Of a stretch of 64,000 nt of DNA, positions 33,416-43,473 are shown piece after piece (the stretch's first letter is position 1; each line of letters starts with the position of its first letter). The stretch lies in assembly GCF_044762855.1 (NCBI RefSeq), contig NZ_JBIWFB010000001.1, positions 1 through 64,000 on the forward strand. The letters run 5' to 3'. Under the pieces are notes generated by a model. That model was not told the origin of the DNA. It ran no database searches and saw nothing but the letters and a program-made list of their open reading frames with translations. Position numbers and translations under genes: made by a program. The DNA is from Psychrobacillus sp044762855 (lineage in GTDB: Bacteria; Bacillota; Bacilli; Bacillales_A; Planococcaceae).

Positions 33416-35361
33416 TTTTTTACACCTCGCAATTTTGCTTCAGTTTCTTCAATTTCCTCAACGGAGATATATCGACCATGGTCTTTCTCAAACGAACGAT
33501 AAACTAGGCAAACTAAAATACCGATTAACGTGATGATAGCAAGTGGCCATATGCTAAATACCATCGCAAATCCAAAGACGAAGAAAATACAGCCTAGGAT
33601 AAATGGCCAACCACTGTTATTTGGCATATGAATTTTTTCGATTTTACCTTTAAATAATTCATGTCCATTTTTCTTCGCATCCCAAAATCCTTGTGTGGAT
33701 GCAACTTGTGGTGTAATAGCAAAGTTATATTCTGGTACTGGAGTATGAGTAGCCCATTCAAGTGAACGTGCATCCCATGGGTCACTACTAATATCTCTTG
33801 AAGCATAACGAATACTATAGTAAATATTGTAGACAAGTAAAGCAAAACTTACTGCCATAATTCCTGCACCGATAAATGCGACCATGTTTAACATACTAAA
33901 ACCAGTAGATTCAGAGTATGTGTACATACGGCGTGCTTGCCCATCTAATCCAGTAATATACATTGGAATAAAGGCTAAAACGAACCCAACTGACATCAAC
34001 CATGCAGTCCATTTACCAATTCTCTCATTTAACATGAAACCAAACATTTTTGGCCAATAGAAAGTAAGACCTGCAATCATAGCGTAAACTACTCCTGGAA
34101 TAATTACGTTATGGAAGTGAGCAACTAAGAACATCGTATTATGATATTGGTAATCAGCAGCTGACATCGCAAGCATAACTCCAGTAACTCCGCCTAATGT
34201 AAACAGTGGAATAAAGAGCATGGAGTATAACATTGGCGTCGTAAATACAATTTTCCCTTTCCAAAGCGTGAATAACCAGTTAAATATTTTAACTCCGGTC
34301 GGAATAGCTATCGCCATTGTTGTGATCGAGAAAATACTATTTGTTAATGGACCTTGACCCATTGTAAAGAAGTGGTGAGTCCATACTAAAAATGAAAATA
34401 CTGAAATGATTACCATCGAGAAAACCATTGACTTATAACCATAAAGATTACGGCGTGCAAAGGTAGAGATTATTTCACTATAAAGACCGAATGCCGGCAA
34501 GATTAAGATATATACTTCAGGATGTCCCCAAACCCAGAACAAGTTAGCCCAAAGCATATCCATACCGCCATTGCCAGTTGTAAAGAAGTTTGTTCCAAAT
34601 AATCGATCCATAGTCCCCATTGCAAGAAGTACTGTTAATACAGGGAAGGCAAAAACAACGATTACGTTTGCGATAAATGCAGACCATGTGAACATAGGCA
34701 TTTTCATTAACTTCATACCTGGTGCTCTCATTTTAAGAATAGTCGTTATAAAGTTAATACCAGATATTAATGTACCCATACCTGCTATTTGAATAGCGAT
34801 CATATAATAATTGGTCCCTACAGATGGACTGAATTCATTGTTCGCAAGTGGGAAATAAGAAGTCCAACCTGCATCAGGTGATCCACCTATGATGAATGAG
34901 ATGTTGAATAATCCCATACCCATAAAGAATAACCAAAAACTTAGTGCATTTAAGCGCGGGAATGCTACATCACGAGCTCCGATTTGCAACGGAATAAGGT
35001 AGTTAAAGAAAAATGTGATGAAAGGCATCGCCATAAATAGGATCATAACAACCCCATGTGTTGTGAAAACTTCATTATAATGTTGTGATTCTAGAAATTT
35101 GTTATCAGGCATTGAAAGCTGATAACGCATCATTATTGCGTCTACTCCTCCACGGAATAGCATAAGTAAAGCGACTAGTAAATACATAATACCAATTCGT
35201 TTATGATCTACTGTTGTAATCCATTCGCGCCAAAGGTATCCCCATTTTTTAAAATAGGTAATACCTAAAACGATTGCAACCATTGTTAGACCGATACCGA
35301 CCATGGACGCGTATATTAAAAAGCTTGGATGTGGGACTGCAAAACGATCAAAGAAATCCAT
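33412..35361 (-). CDS. qoxB: Cytochrome aa3 quinol oxidase subunit I
   Basis: 649 aa, the catalytic subunit with the low-spin heme and the heme-copper centre. Conserved stretches include TTVDHKRIGIMYL, FTTHGVVMILFMAMPF (heme ligand His), FWVWGHPEVYILILPAFG (Cu ligand His and the cross-linked Tyr), WTHHFFTMG (Cu ligands) and VAHFHNVIIPGV (heme ligands). The length fits QoxB. Second gene of qoxABCD. Confidence 0.97.
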   Translation of the reverse strand: MDFFDRFAVPHPSFLIYASMVGIGLTMVAIVLGITYFKKWGYLWREWITTVDHKRIGIMYLLVALLMLFRGGVDAIMMRYQLSMPDNKFLESQHYNEVFTTHGVVMILFMAMPFITFFFNYLIPLQIGARDVAFPRLNALSFWLFFMGMGLFNISFIIGGSPDAGWTSYFPLANNEFSPSVGTNYYMIAIQIAGMGTLISGINFITTILKMRAPGMKLMKMPMFTWSAFIANVIVVFAFPVLTVLLAMGTMDRLFGTNFFTTGNGGMDMLWANLFWVWGHPEVYILILPAFGLYSEIISTFARRNLYGYKSMVFSMVIISVFSFLVWTHHFFTMGQGPLTNSIFSITTMAIAIPTGVKIFNWLFTLWKGKIVFTTPMLYSMLFIPLFTLGGVTGVMLAMSAADYQYHNTMFLVAHFHNVIIPGVVYAMIAGLTFYWPKMFGFMLNERIGKWTAWLMSVGFVLAFIPMYITGLDGQARRMYTYSESTGFSMLNMVAFIGAGIMAVSFALLVYNIYYSIRYASRDISSDPWDARSLEWATHTPVPEYNFAITPQVASTQGFWDAKKNGHELFKGKIEKIHMPNNSGWPFILGCIFFVFGFAMVFSIWPLAIITLIGILVCLVYRSFEKDHGRYISVEEIEETEAKLRGVKK

Positions 35362-35417
35362 ACTTTTGTAACTCCTTTCGAAAATCTATTGTTTGTTACG
35401 ATACTGAAATTATTTTA

Positions 35418-36341
35418 TCAATGATGAGAATGCTCTGATTCTTCATCAGAATGGTTAGAATCATGTTGTTCATGTTCTGAGTGATCTACTCCAGGCTCAG
35501 TGGAACCATGGTTATGTTCAGGAGCTGGTGCGAATTCTAAATGTGTTCCTGTATAAGTAGAACGTCCAAGATGCCCTGGTTCTATTAACTCTTCAAACTT
35601 TTCTTCTGTAAGAGGTTTAGCTGTTTCATGAACTTCTTTTACCCATTCGTCAAAATCAGTTTGAGACATCGCTGTAACTTCAAATGTATTTTCAGCAAAT
35701 CCTGCACCACTGAAGTTTGCGTTTCTTCCCATGAATTCACCTGGATTGTCTGCTGCTAAGTGTAAAGTTGTGACCATGTCAGCCATCGCATATTTTTGAC
35801 CACCTAGTTGCGGTATCCAAAAACTTGTAATAGGCCCATACGAATATAGTTTAAATTCAATGGCACGACCTGCTGGTATATATACGTAATTAACTGTCTC
35901 AATATCCTCTTCCGGATAACTGAAATGCCATTTCCAATTGGAAGAAGAAGCATAAACAACTAACGGTTTTGTATCCTCATACCCTGCTGGAGTTGCCTCT
36001 ACCTCGTAATTACTTTTAACCGAAACGAAAGAAAGGAAAATGACGATAATAATTGGAATACCAATACATATTGCTTCCACAAGTGGACTTCCTTCAATAT
36101 GAGGAGGCTCGTAATCTTCCTTTTGGTTGGAAGCACGATATTTTACTAACACGAATACTAATATTGCAAGTACCGCAATTACAATACCTGACATAAGCAA
36201 GATGGATAACATAATATCATCAGCTTGCGTTTTTGCTTGAGGACCTTTTGGATCTAAAACTAATAATGGTTCACAACCAGTTAGCACAGTGGCTATAGTG
36301 AAAATCATCGTAAGTAAAGCCCATTTCACTTTTAATTTCAT
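35418..36341 (-). CDS. qoxA: Cytochrome aa3 quinol oxidase subunit II
   Basis: 307 aa. Lipoprotein signal with LTGC lipobox near residue 22, two membrane helices and a cupredoxin domain (SSSNWKWHFSYPEEDIETVNYV, FWIPQLGGQKYAMADM) without the CuA ligands, as expected for a quinol oxidase. The last 35 residues are unusually rich in His, Glu and Asp (nine His), ending HSHH. First gene of the operon. Confidence 0.95.
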   Translation of the reverse strand: MKLKVKWALLTMIFTIATVLTGCEPLLVLDPKGPQAKTQADDIMLSILLMSGIVIAVLAILVFVLVKYRASNQKEDYEPPHIEGSPLVEAICIGIPIIIVIFLSFVSVKSNYEVEATPAGYEDTKPLVVYASSSNWKWHFSYPEEDIETVNYVYIPAGRAIEFKLYSYGPITSFWIPQLGGQKYAMADMVTTLHLAADNPGEFMGRNANFSGAGFAENTFEVTAMSQTDFDEWVKEVHETAKPLTEEKFEELIEPGHLGRSTYTGTHLEFAPAPEHNHGSTEPGVDHSEHEQHDSNHSDEESEHSHH

Positions 36342-36555
36342 AGTTGTACCCCTTTCGATTATTTGAGTGTAATAAACATGTACGAAGTTATTCGTATTCC
36401 GTTGCCTCTATCATATTTACAAGCTGCGCTAAACACAATGGCAAAAAGTCGCCTTCACAAAACGTTCATTTAGATTTCTATTTTATTTCGATATTTGTTA
36501 ACAAAGTTGTAACGAACGTCAATAATTTGTCAATCTTATGGACAGATATGTAAAA

Positions 36556-36594
36556 AGAAAAAGAGCTTGGAAACAGTTCCAAGCTCTTTTTCTT
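36556..36594 (-). terminator. Terminator of the following minus-strand gene
   Basis: AAAAAGAGCTTGGAA and its complement form a 15-bp stem with an ACAG loop and T runs on either side, directly after the 222-aa gene's stop codon. Confidence 0.88.
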
Positions 36595-36595
36595 G

Positions 36596-37264
36596 TTAAA
36601 ACATATAAGGGAATTGCATGATGATTGCATGCGAAATCATATCGGACATTTCCAAAACTTCTGCTTCAATTTGGTCAAATACTTTAATATCCTCTTTGTA
36701 ATTTTTTTGAATCATTAATACCGCTTCTTGTTTTGTTAATGCCAAATGCGTGTAGAACATCTTTTGTACTTCTGCTTTTCTTAAGTATGGGTTAATACTA
36801 CTTAAAAAGATTGCGATATCATCTGCATTACGGTACCATTCTTTTTCTTTTTCCTCTGCTTTTTTCATATCACCTTTTACCGCCGCTGTTACTAATTCTG
36901 CTGCTAATACTAAGTGTTCTTTTATGAGTTCAGCGTATCTGTCTGCGATTTGATCGCCATAAAAAGGACGAATACAATTTCCTAAGTCGGTTGCGTTTTG
37001 CAGAAGCCGTTCTTGCACAGATGGTAGATCGGGTAAATTGAATACAATACTTGTAATGGTCATTCTGGTCCAATTAACATGCTCCAGCCAAAGAAGTCGG
37101 TTCATGCTTTCGAAGTCAACAGCTGCTTTACTTATATAATAGTGTTGGTTATAAGTAGATGATTTGTTTAAAATGTATCTAACGGGTGCGGTATATTGAG
37201 AGTATGGCATTTTATAAACAGCATTATGGGGACGAGAGGAAAATTCATTTGAGTGAAAGTGCAT
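36596..37264 (-). CDS. Uncharacterised helical protein
   Basis: 222 aa, family not recognised. It appears all-helical, without signal peptide or membrane helix. Notable segments are LLWLEHVNWTRMTITSIVFNLPDL, RLLQNATDLGNCIRPFYG and LIKEHLVLAAELVTAAVKGD. The repeated pattern of His/Glu in helices (EHVNWTR, EHLVLAAE) could bind metal, which is only a guess. It lies alone between qox and tlp with its own terminator. Confidence 0.7.
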   Translation of the reverse strand: MHFHSNEFSSRPHNAVYKMPYSQYTAPVRYILNKSSTYNQHYYISKAAVDFESMNRLLWLEHVNWTRMTITSIVFNLPDLPSVQERLLQNATDLGNCIRPFYGDQIADRYAELIKEHLVLAAELVTAAVKGDMKKAEEKEKEWYRNADDIAIFLSSINPYLRKAEVQKMFYTHLALTKQEAVLMIQKNYKEDIKVFDQIEAEVLEMSDMISHAIIMQFPYMF

Positions 37265-37331
37265 ACTGAGACCACTCCTTTTTCCCCTAGTTTACGTTTG
37301 TTCTTTCGTTCGTGTGAAGGATTCATACAAA

Positions 37332-37367
37332 AATAAAATGAGCGCACCTTACTGCGCTCATTTTATT
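37332..37367 (-). terminator. Terminator of tlp
   Basis: A perfect 15-bp stem AATAAAATGAGCGCA with a six-base loop, touching the tlp stop codon. Confidence 0.85.
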
Positions 37368-37588
37368 CAAATATATCCGTTTATACGTGATTTAGCTTCT
37401 GCAAGTATTTCCGCACGTAAGCCATCGATACTTTCTTCTCGGCGTTCATTTTTCTTTTTAATAGCAGTAAGTTCTTCACCTTCTGCAAATTCCATTGCCA
37501 TTTCTGCCGCTTCTTTATTACGAATAGTTTTCTTCAATCTTTCAACGTTTTTAGCCGAATCATTTGGACCAGGTTCGTGTATAGACAT
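37367..37588 (-). CDS. tlp: Small acid-soluble spore protein Tlp
   Basis: 73 aa from the ATG at 37588, behind AAGGAGGG. An upstream in-frame ATG has no ribosome site. The DSAKNVERLKKTI start, the long charged helix and the C-terminus KNERREESIDGLRAEI and NGYI are typical of Tlp, which accumulates in the forespore. It supports an endospore-forming host. Confidence 0.9.
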   Translation of the reverse strand: MSIHEPGPNDSAKNVERLKKTIRNKEAAEMAMEFAEGEELTAIKKKNERREESIDGLRAEILAEAKSRINGYI

Positions 37589-37748
37589 TATTTTACCCTC
37601 CTTGATCTTCATAATAACTTTCATATTTTATTGTTCCCAAAATCATCGATATTATTGAAGCTTTTTAATTCAAAATGAATAATACTGGCGTGGTTTTGCC
37701 ATAGTAAAGACGTATTGGTTACGAAGAAAAGTGAAGGAGGAATTTACA

Positions 37749-38009
37749 TTGGAAGATCACACACAAATGAGTTGGAAAGAAGATAATGTTATTGGCCAAT
37801 TACACAATTCGGTGGACAATGTTACATTAGCCGTAGGACAGGCGCTTACAAATCCCTCTGAACAATCCATTCAAAATGCAAAAAACATGATTGAACGTGC
37901 GGATCGTTCCGTCACCATGGCTCTTGAAAGTAGAGGAGATTTGGGGCCAATTAATATGCTTCAGGAACAATTGAAACAGGACAAGGAGAAATTAAACAAC
38001 ATACATTAA
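37749..38009 (+). CDS. Small uncharacterised Bacillales protein
   Basis: 86 aa from a TTG at 37749, eight bases after AAGGAGG. Helical and soluble (HNSVDNVTLAVGQALTNPSEQS, NMIERADRSVTMALES). It resembles small conserved Bacillales proteins such as the DUF2564 family, but this is not certain. No function is known. It is followed by another small gene 70 bp downstream. Confidence 0.7.
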   Translation: MEDHTQMSWKEDNVIGQLHNSVDNVTLAVGQALTNPSEQSIQNAKNMIERADRSVTMALESRGDLGPINMLQEQLKQDKEKLNNIH

Positions 38010-38081
38010 GTTGTGAAACAATATAAAGCACTTTCGATAATGGTACACTAAGAAAAGTACTAAGATCGGAGGTGTTTTTGC

Positions 38082-38390
38082 ATGAGCAAAGACGTAGAAA
38101 TTTCAAATGTAAAAGAAATAGAGCTCGATAATAAAATCATTAAAGTGAATCATTATAAAAAAGAAAAAGTAAATGATTTACACCTAATTTATGTTGATTT
38201 TTATGTGACAAGTGAAGAATATCATGATATTGCGACATTGTTGTATAAAGGCATGTTCGACGTGAAAGTACCAGCGCAAGGTTTAGCATTTAAAGGGACC
38301 ATTCATCAATATTCCACTTCGATCACAAATTTATACGAAAAAGGGCAAGTTGGAGAGTATAAGCTGAGTCTATTGGAAGTGCAAAGTTAA
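38082..38390 (+). CDS. DUF3219-like protein (YkvR type)
   Basis: 102 aa, start ATG behind GGAGGTG. A small beta-rich protein with IYVDFYVTSEEYHDIATLLY and FKGTIHQYSTSITNLYEKGQVG, in keeping with the YkvR/DUF3219 family of unknown function; the assignment is from memory of the family. It sits 18 bp upstream of the LLM oxidoreductase gene and may be co-transcribed with it. Confidence 0.72.
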   Translation: MSKDVEISNVKEIELDNKIIKVNHYKKEKVNDLHLIYVDFYVTSEEYHDIATLLYKGMFDVKVPAQGLAFKGTIHQYSTSITNLYEKGQVGEYKLSLLEVQS

Positions 38391-38408
38391 GGAGGGAGGT
38401 AAGAAGAG

Positions 38409-39404
38409 ATGAAGTTAAGTATATTGGATCAATCCCCGATTTCCTTCAATCAAACTGCGAAAGAGGCATTAAATGAGTCGATGGAGTTAGCAAAGCTTGG
38501 CGAATCGTTAGGCTATACTCGCTATTGGATTACAGAACACCACGACTTAGCGGGACTCGCCAGTTCAGCTCCCGAAGTGATGCTAGCGTACATTGGGGCG
38601 AATACTAATACAATCCGTATTGGCTCAGGAGCTGTATTGTTGCCTCACTATAAACCATTCAAAGTGGCAGAAGTTTATAACACACTCGCTACTTTATTTC
38701 CTGATCGTGTGGATGTGGGGCTAGGACGAGCCCCGGGTGGATCTGCGGAAGCTACGAATGCATTGTCGGATAATTTCTTGCAAAACGTATATAAGATGCC
38801 TAGTTTGGTGAAAGAATTTCTTCATTTTCTAAATGGGGATTTCCCTAATGATCATGAGTTTTCGAAAGTTTCTGCTGCCCCAGTTCCAGATGTATTGCCA
38901 GCGCCATGGCTTCTAGGAACAGGAAAAAAGAGTGCTTTGCTTGCTGCGCAAAATGGACTTTCTTATGCATTCGGTCAATTTATGAGTGAGGTGGATGGGG
39001 CGGCTATTATTCAAGCATATTTGGATGCTTTTAAGCCTGGAAAACAAGGACAAAAACCCGAAGTAATTGTAACAGTTTCGGTTATTTGTGCGGAAACGAC
39101 TGAGAAGGCGAATGAGGTAGCGAACAGTGCGCTTGTATGGTCCATACAAAAGGCAAAAGGGGAGGGAAAGGAAGGAGTTCCTTCTATTAAAGATGCACAA
39201 CAGTATATATTAAACAATGTAGAGAAAGAAACATTGGAAAATATGAAAAAGAAATTTATTATTGGTAGTCCCACAGATGTGAAAAAGAAGCTGATGGAAA
39301 TGCAAGCTTACTATAAAGCGACTGAAATCATGTTAAATACGATCACCTATTCTGCGAAAGATCGGTTTAATTCGTATAGATTAATAGCTGCGGCAATGCT
39401 GTAG
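38409..39404 (+). CDS. LLM class flavin-dependent oxidoreductase
   Basis: 331 aa bacterial-luciferase-like monooxygenase. The start KLSILDQSPISFNQTAKEAL, RYWITEHHDLAGLASSAPEVM and RIGSGAVLLPHYKPFKVAE with DVGLGRAPGG are signatures of the YceB/YvbT subfamily that binds FMN. Substrates are unknown. Strong ribosome site GGAGGGAGG. Confidence 0.92.
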   Translation: MKLSILDQSPISFNQTAKEALNESMELAKLGESLGYTRYWITEHHDLAGLASSAPEVMLAYIGANTNTIRIGSGAVLLPHYKPFKVAEVYNTLATLFPDRVDVGLGRAPGGSAEATNALSDNFLQNVYKMPSLVKEFLHFLNGDFPNDHEFSKVSAAPVPDVLPAPWLLGTGKKSALLAAQNGLSYAFGQFMSEVDGAAIIQAYLDAFKPGKQGQKPEVIVTVSVICAETTEKANEVANSALVWSIQKAKGEGKEGVPSIKDAQQYILNNVEKETLENMKKKFIIGSPTDVKKKLMEMQAYYKATEIMLNTITYSAKDRFNSYRLIAAAML

Positions 39405-39409
39405 ATTGG

Positions 39410-39775
39410 TTAAAGTACTTCCATTTCTTTAAGAACCGTACGGATTTCATTTTCTGCTAATTTATCCGATATTTCATCTTTCAAGTGTTGAATGAAGGCT
39501 TCTTCGAAGTCTTCTGAATCTACTTCAAATTTATCTAATTCAATTTGAACATCTTGGCTAACATCTGAACTTACTTCTACTAGTTCAGTGAAGAAGAGCC
39601 AAAACTTATTTTCTTTAAATAGTTTTCCATTAATATGGACAATGGTGGAGGATATTTTGGAAGATGGAACAGAGTAGTTATTTTTTATGCGAATGAAAGT
39701 TTCATCATTATTTGCAGCAAATATCATTTCTGGATATCCAATATCAAAAGCTTTTTTGAAATCTACCTTATTCAA
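39410..39775 (-). CDS. Uncharacterised acidic protein
   Basis: 121 aa, not recognised. No signal peptide. The N-terminal half is beta-like (MIFAANNDETFIRIKNNYSVP, TIVHINGKLFKENKFWLFF), and the C-terminal half is a strongly acidic helix (DEISDKLAENEIRTVLKEMEVL). It starts behind GGAGGGAAC and is convergent with the LLM oxidoreductase gene, five bp apart. Confidence 0.7.
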   Translation of the reverse strand: MNKVDFKKAFDIGYPEMIFAANNDETFIRIKNNYSVPSSKISSTIVHINGKLFKENKFWLFFTELVEVSSDVSQDVQIELDKFEVDSEDFEEAFIQHLKDEISDKLAENEIRTVLKEMEVL

Positions 39776-39854
39776 AATGTTCCCTCCAAACTAACTTCAT
39801 GTTTAAGTATATAAATAGGAAAGAAAGATTATGACTAAGTATTTTGAGATTTAA

Positions 39855-39884
39855 AAAAGAGAGTCAAGAATCTGACTCTCTTTC
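39855..39884 (-). terminator. Terminator of the ABC exporter operon
   Basis: An AAAGAGAGTCA stem with its complement and T run on the minus strand, just after the second exporter gene. Confidence 0.85.
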
Positions 39885-39889
39885 AAATG

Positions 39890-41752
39890 TTAAATTGCTT
39901 TTTTAGTGGAGAATTGACTGTTATATAGGTCGGCGTAGAAGCCGTTTTCTTTAATAAGCTCCTCATGTGATCCTTGTTCAATTACCTTACCTTGATTCAT
40001 CACCAATATTAAATCTGCATCTCTAATAGTAGAAAGTCGATGGGCAATTACAAAGCTAGTTCTTCCTTCCATTAAGCGATTCATGGCCTGTTGGATCAGT
40101 AGCTCGGTCCGTGTGTCTACACTGGATGTCGCTTCATCTAAAATCATAATAGGTGGATTTGCAAGAACAGCACGAGCGATTGTTATAAGTTGTTTTTGTC
40201 CTTGCGAAATATTAGATGCTTCTTCATTTAAAATCGTCTCGTAACCATCTGGCAAAGTACGAATAAAATGATCGGCACGCGCTGTTTTAGCCGCTGCGAA
40301 TATCTCTTCGTCTGTCGCTTCGTCTTTTCCGAATGTGATATTATCTTTAATGGATCCATTAAAGAGCCATGTATCTTGAAGTACCATACCAAATGTTGTG
40401 CGGAGATCTGTTCGTGACATTTTTCTAGTATCATGTCCATCGATGGTGATTTTCCCATTGTTTAATTCATAAAATCGCATCAATAAATTGATTAAGGTTG
40501 TTTTACCAGCACCAGTAGGTCCTACTATTGCTACCGTTTGACCTGGTAACACGTCAATATTCATATCCTCGATTAAAAGTTCATCTCCGTATCCAAAGTC
40601 TACATGTTCAAATGTAACTGCACCTGCTGCTTTGGATAAACTTTCTGTTGTCACTTCTTTTTCTTCTTCCTCTTCGTCCAGTAATTCAAAAACCCGTTCA
40701 GCAGCTGCAATAGTCGATTGGATTATATTAGCGATATTTGCTGTTTGCATAACTGGCTGTGTGAACTGACGAGTGTACGTAATAAAAGCTTGAATGTCAC
40801 CGATTGAAATGGCGCGTTGGGTAACTAATATCCCACCAACAACACTAATCACTACATAGCTTAAATTCCCGATAAAAGACATCATCGGCATAATAATCCC
40901 TGATATAAATTGTGCTCTGCGACCGGCATCATATAATTGTTCATTTACTTCATCGAATTCAGCGACCGCTTTTTTCTCATGACCAAACACTTTAACTACT
41001 TGATGGCCTGTATACATTTCTTCAATATGACCATTTAATTCGCCAAGTGTTCGTTGTTGATCGGCAAAATGTTTTTGCGATCTTTTCAAAATGGGTTGAA
41101 TGACAAACATCGACACCGGAAGACTAACAATAGATATTAACGTTAATAGTGGGCTAATCGTTAACATCATGATAATAATACCTACAATGGTCACTACCGA
41201 TGTAATAAATTGTGTTAAGCTTTGTTGAAGTGTATTTCCGATCGTATCGATGTCATTCGTCACACGGCTTAACGTTTCCCCATTAGGTCGACCGTCATAG
41301 TATTTAAGTGGAAGTTTTTCTAGTTTCCCATTTACCTCTTCTCTTAAATCATACACTGTTTTTTGTGCGACGCTCGACATAATATATTGCTGGATATACG
41401 TAAACAAACTGCTTATTAGATACAAAGCTGCTAGTAGAAGGAGAAGTTTCCCAACCGCATCAAAATCAATTGCTGCGCCAGGAACACCAGTCATTTTGGC
41501 ATAAGCACCTTCGAATAGTTCTGTAATGGCGTTCCCCATAATTTTAGGTCCGACAATAGCGAATATAGTACTTAATATAGCGGCGATAAACACGGCGATT
41601 AATTGATTGCTGCGAGGTTTCAAGTAAGTAAGAAGGCGCCATAAAGTACCTTTAAAGTTTTTCGCTTTTTGTCCGCCCATCATCATCATGTTTCCTCCGC
41701 CTGGTCCTGCTGGATGTCCGCCACCGGACTGCGATTTTTTTGGCTTACTCAT
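39890..41752 (-). CDS. ABC-type multidrug exporter half, YfiC-like
   Basis: 620 aa. A Gly/Met-rich N-terminus (GGGHPAGPGGGNMMMMGG) is followed by six membrane helices and an ATPase domain with Walker A VGPTGAGKTT, signature SQGQKQ in place of LSGGQ, Walker B MILDEATSSVD and switch His AHRLS. It is the second half of a heterodimeric exporter; its gene overlaps the preceding half by four bases. The MarR regulator upstream suggests induction by a toxic compound. Confidence 0.92.
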   Translation of the reverse strand: MSKPKKSQSGGGHPAGPGGGNMMMMGGQKAKNFKGTLWRLLTYLKPRSNQLIAVFIAAILSTIFAIVGPKIMGNAITELFEGAYAKMTGVPGAAIDFDAVGKLLLLLAALYLISSLFTYIQQYIMSSVAQKTVYDLREEVNGKLEKLPLKYYDGRPNGETLSRVTNDIDTIGNTLQQSLTQFITSVVTIVGIIIMMLTISPLLTLISIVSLPVSMFVIQPILKRSQKHFADQQRTLGELNGHIEEMYTGHQVVKVFGHEKKAVAEFDEVNEQLYDAGRRAQFISGIIMPMMSFIGNLSYVVISVVGGILVTQRAISIGDIQAFITYTRQFTQPVMQTANIANIIQSTIAAAERVFELLDEEEEEKEVTTESLSKAAGAVTFEHVDFGYGDELLIEDMNIDVLPGQTVAIVGPTGAGKTTLINLLMRFYELNNGKITIDGHDTRKMSRTDLRTTFGMVLQDTWLFNGSIKDNITFGKDEATDEEIFAAAKTARADHFIRTLPDGYETILNEEASNISQGQKQLITIARAVLANPPIMILDEATSSVDTRTELLIQQAMNRLMEGRTSFVIAHRLSTIRDADLILVMNQGKVIEQGSHEELIKENGFYADLYNSQFSTKKAI

Positions 41753-43473
41753 GCGATTTCCTCCTCTCCTAGCTGAGATTCAACGATTTCTCTGTATACA
41801 TCATTATTTTCTAAAAGTTCTTTGTGCGTACCAATTCCTGCTATTTCTCCTTTATCTAATACGATAATTTGATCTGCATCGACTACGGTACTAACCCGTT
41901 GTGCAACAATGACGGTAGTTGCATTTTTTGTCTCTTCTTTTAGTGCTTCACGTAAACTTGCGTCTGTTTTGAAATCAAGAGCTGAAAAACTATCATCAAA
42001 AATATAAATATCCGGTTTTCGAACGAGCGCCCTTGCAATAGAAAGACGTTGCTTCTGTCCTCCAGATACATTCGAACCGCCTTGTGAAATAACGGAATCA
42101 TATCCTTCATCCATTTTGACTATAAAATCTTCCGCTTGCGCAATGCGAACAGCATGCTCTATTTCTTCGTTGGTTGCATCCTCTTTCCCAAAACGAATAT
42201 TTTCTTTTATCGTCCCAGAAAAGAGAAGTGCTTTTTGAGGGACGAAGCCAATTTTTGAGCGAACTTCATCTTGGGAAGATTCGCGAATATCGACGCCATT
42301 CACACGAATCGTTCCACTGGTCACATCATAAAACCGCGGTATCAAATTCACAAGTGTTGATTTACCAGCTCCGGTTCCTCCGATAATTGCCGTAATCTCC
42401 CCAGCCTTTGCTTGGAATGTAATATTGGATAATGCAGACTCTTCTGCACCAGGGTAGCTAAAAGATACATGATCAAATTCAAGTGTACCTCGTTCTTTAT
42501 TAGCTAATTTTGTTCCTTCGTTTAAAGAGGTCGGTTTTGTATTCAGTACTTCATTGATACGGTTTGCAGATACTGCCGCACGAGGTACCATAATGAACAT
42601 CATGGAAGCCATTACAAGTGCGAACATAATTTGCATTACATACTGGATAAATGCCATTAAATCACCGATTTGCATCGACCCACCATCGATACGGATTCCA
42701 CCAAACCAAATGATTAATACAACGGTAATGTTCATAACGAGCATCATGACGGGCATTAAAAAGGCCATTACTTTATTCACTTTAATAGAAACATCGGTCA
42801 AGTCTTTATTAGCTTTTTGAAGTCTAACCTTTTCTTGTTTTTCACGATTAAAAGCGCGGATAACTCGAATTCCTGTTAAATTTTCACGTAATACAAGGTT
42901 TAATTGGTCCAATTTCGTTTGTACTGTTGTGAAAAGCGGAACACCTTTATACATGATTAATAAAACAGCCCCAACTAAAACAGGCATTGTAAGTACGATG
43001 ACAAGTGATAGTTTGGCGTCTTTTGATACGGCCATAATAATACCGCCGACAAACATGATAGGTGCACTCACCACCATACGCAACATCATGATGGTTACTT
43101 GTTGCACTTGCGTTATGTCATTGGTCGTTCTTGTAATAAGAGATGCAGTACCAAATTCATCAAAATCTTGAAGGGAAAATTGCTCTACATGTTTGAATAC
43201 TTTACGACGAATATCACGACCAAAGCCCATTGCAGCTTTGGATGAATAGAAGCTTGCAGCGATTGATGCGACCGCCCCGAATGCAGCAACTAAAAGCATT
43301 AATCCTCCAATTTTCCAAATATATGGAGTATCTCCAACTACTACACCTTTATCGATGATATCAGCCATAAGTGTTGGCAAATATAGGTCAGCCATCGATT
43401 GGATAAAAACTAATCCTAAAATGGAGAGGATAATCCATTTATATACAGTTAAGTTTTTCAGGAGTTTAATCAT
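41749..43473 (-). CDS. ABC-type multidrug exporter half, YfiB-like (degenerate Walker B)
   Basis: 574 aa from the ATG at 43473 after AAAGGAGG; a longer frame from 43503 overlaps the marR end. Six membrane helices, Walker A IGGTGAGKST, signature VSGGQKQR, and Walker B IFDDSFSALD, in which Asp replaces the catalytic Glu. In heterodimeric exporters one site is usually degenerate like this, so the partner carries the active Glu. It overlaps both marR and the partner gene. Confidence 0.92.
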   Translation of the reverse strand: MIKLLKNLTVYKWIILSILGLVFIQSMADLYLPTLMADIIDKGVVVGDTPYIWKIGGLMLLVAAFGAVASIAASFYSSKAAMGFGRDIRRKVFKHVEQFSLQDFDEFGTASLITRTTNDITQVQQVTIMMLRMVVSAPIMFVGGIIMAVSKDAKLSLVIVLTMPVLVGAVLLIMYKGVPLFTTVQTKLDQLNLVLRENLTGIRVIRAFNREKQEKVRLQKANKDLTDVSIKVNKVMAFLMPVMMLVMNITVVLIIWFGGIRIDGGSMQIGDLMAFIQYVMQIMFALVMASMMFIMVPRAAVSANRINEVLNTKPTSLNEGTKLANKERGTLEFDHVSFSYPGAEESALSNITFQAKAGEITAIIGGTGAGKSTLVNLIPRFYDVTSGTIRVNGVDIRESSQDEVRSKIGFVPQKALLFSGTIKENIRFGKEDATNEEIEHAVRIAQAEDFIVKMDEGYDSVISQGGSNVSGGQKQRLSIARALVRKPDIYIFDDSFSALDFKTDASLREALKEETKNATTVIVAQRVSTVVDADQIIVLDKGEIAGIGTHKELLENNDVYREIVESQLGEEEIA

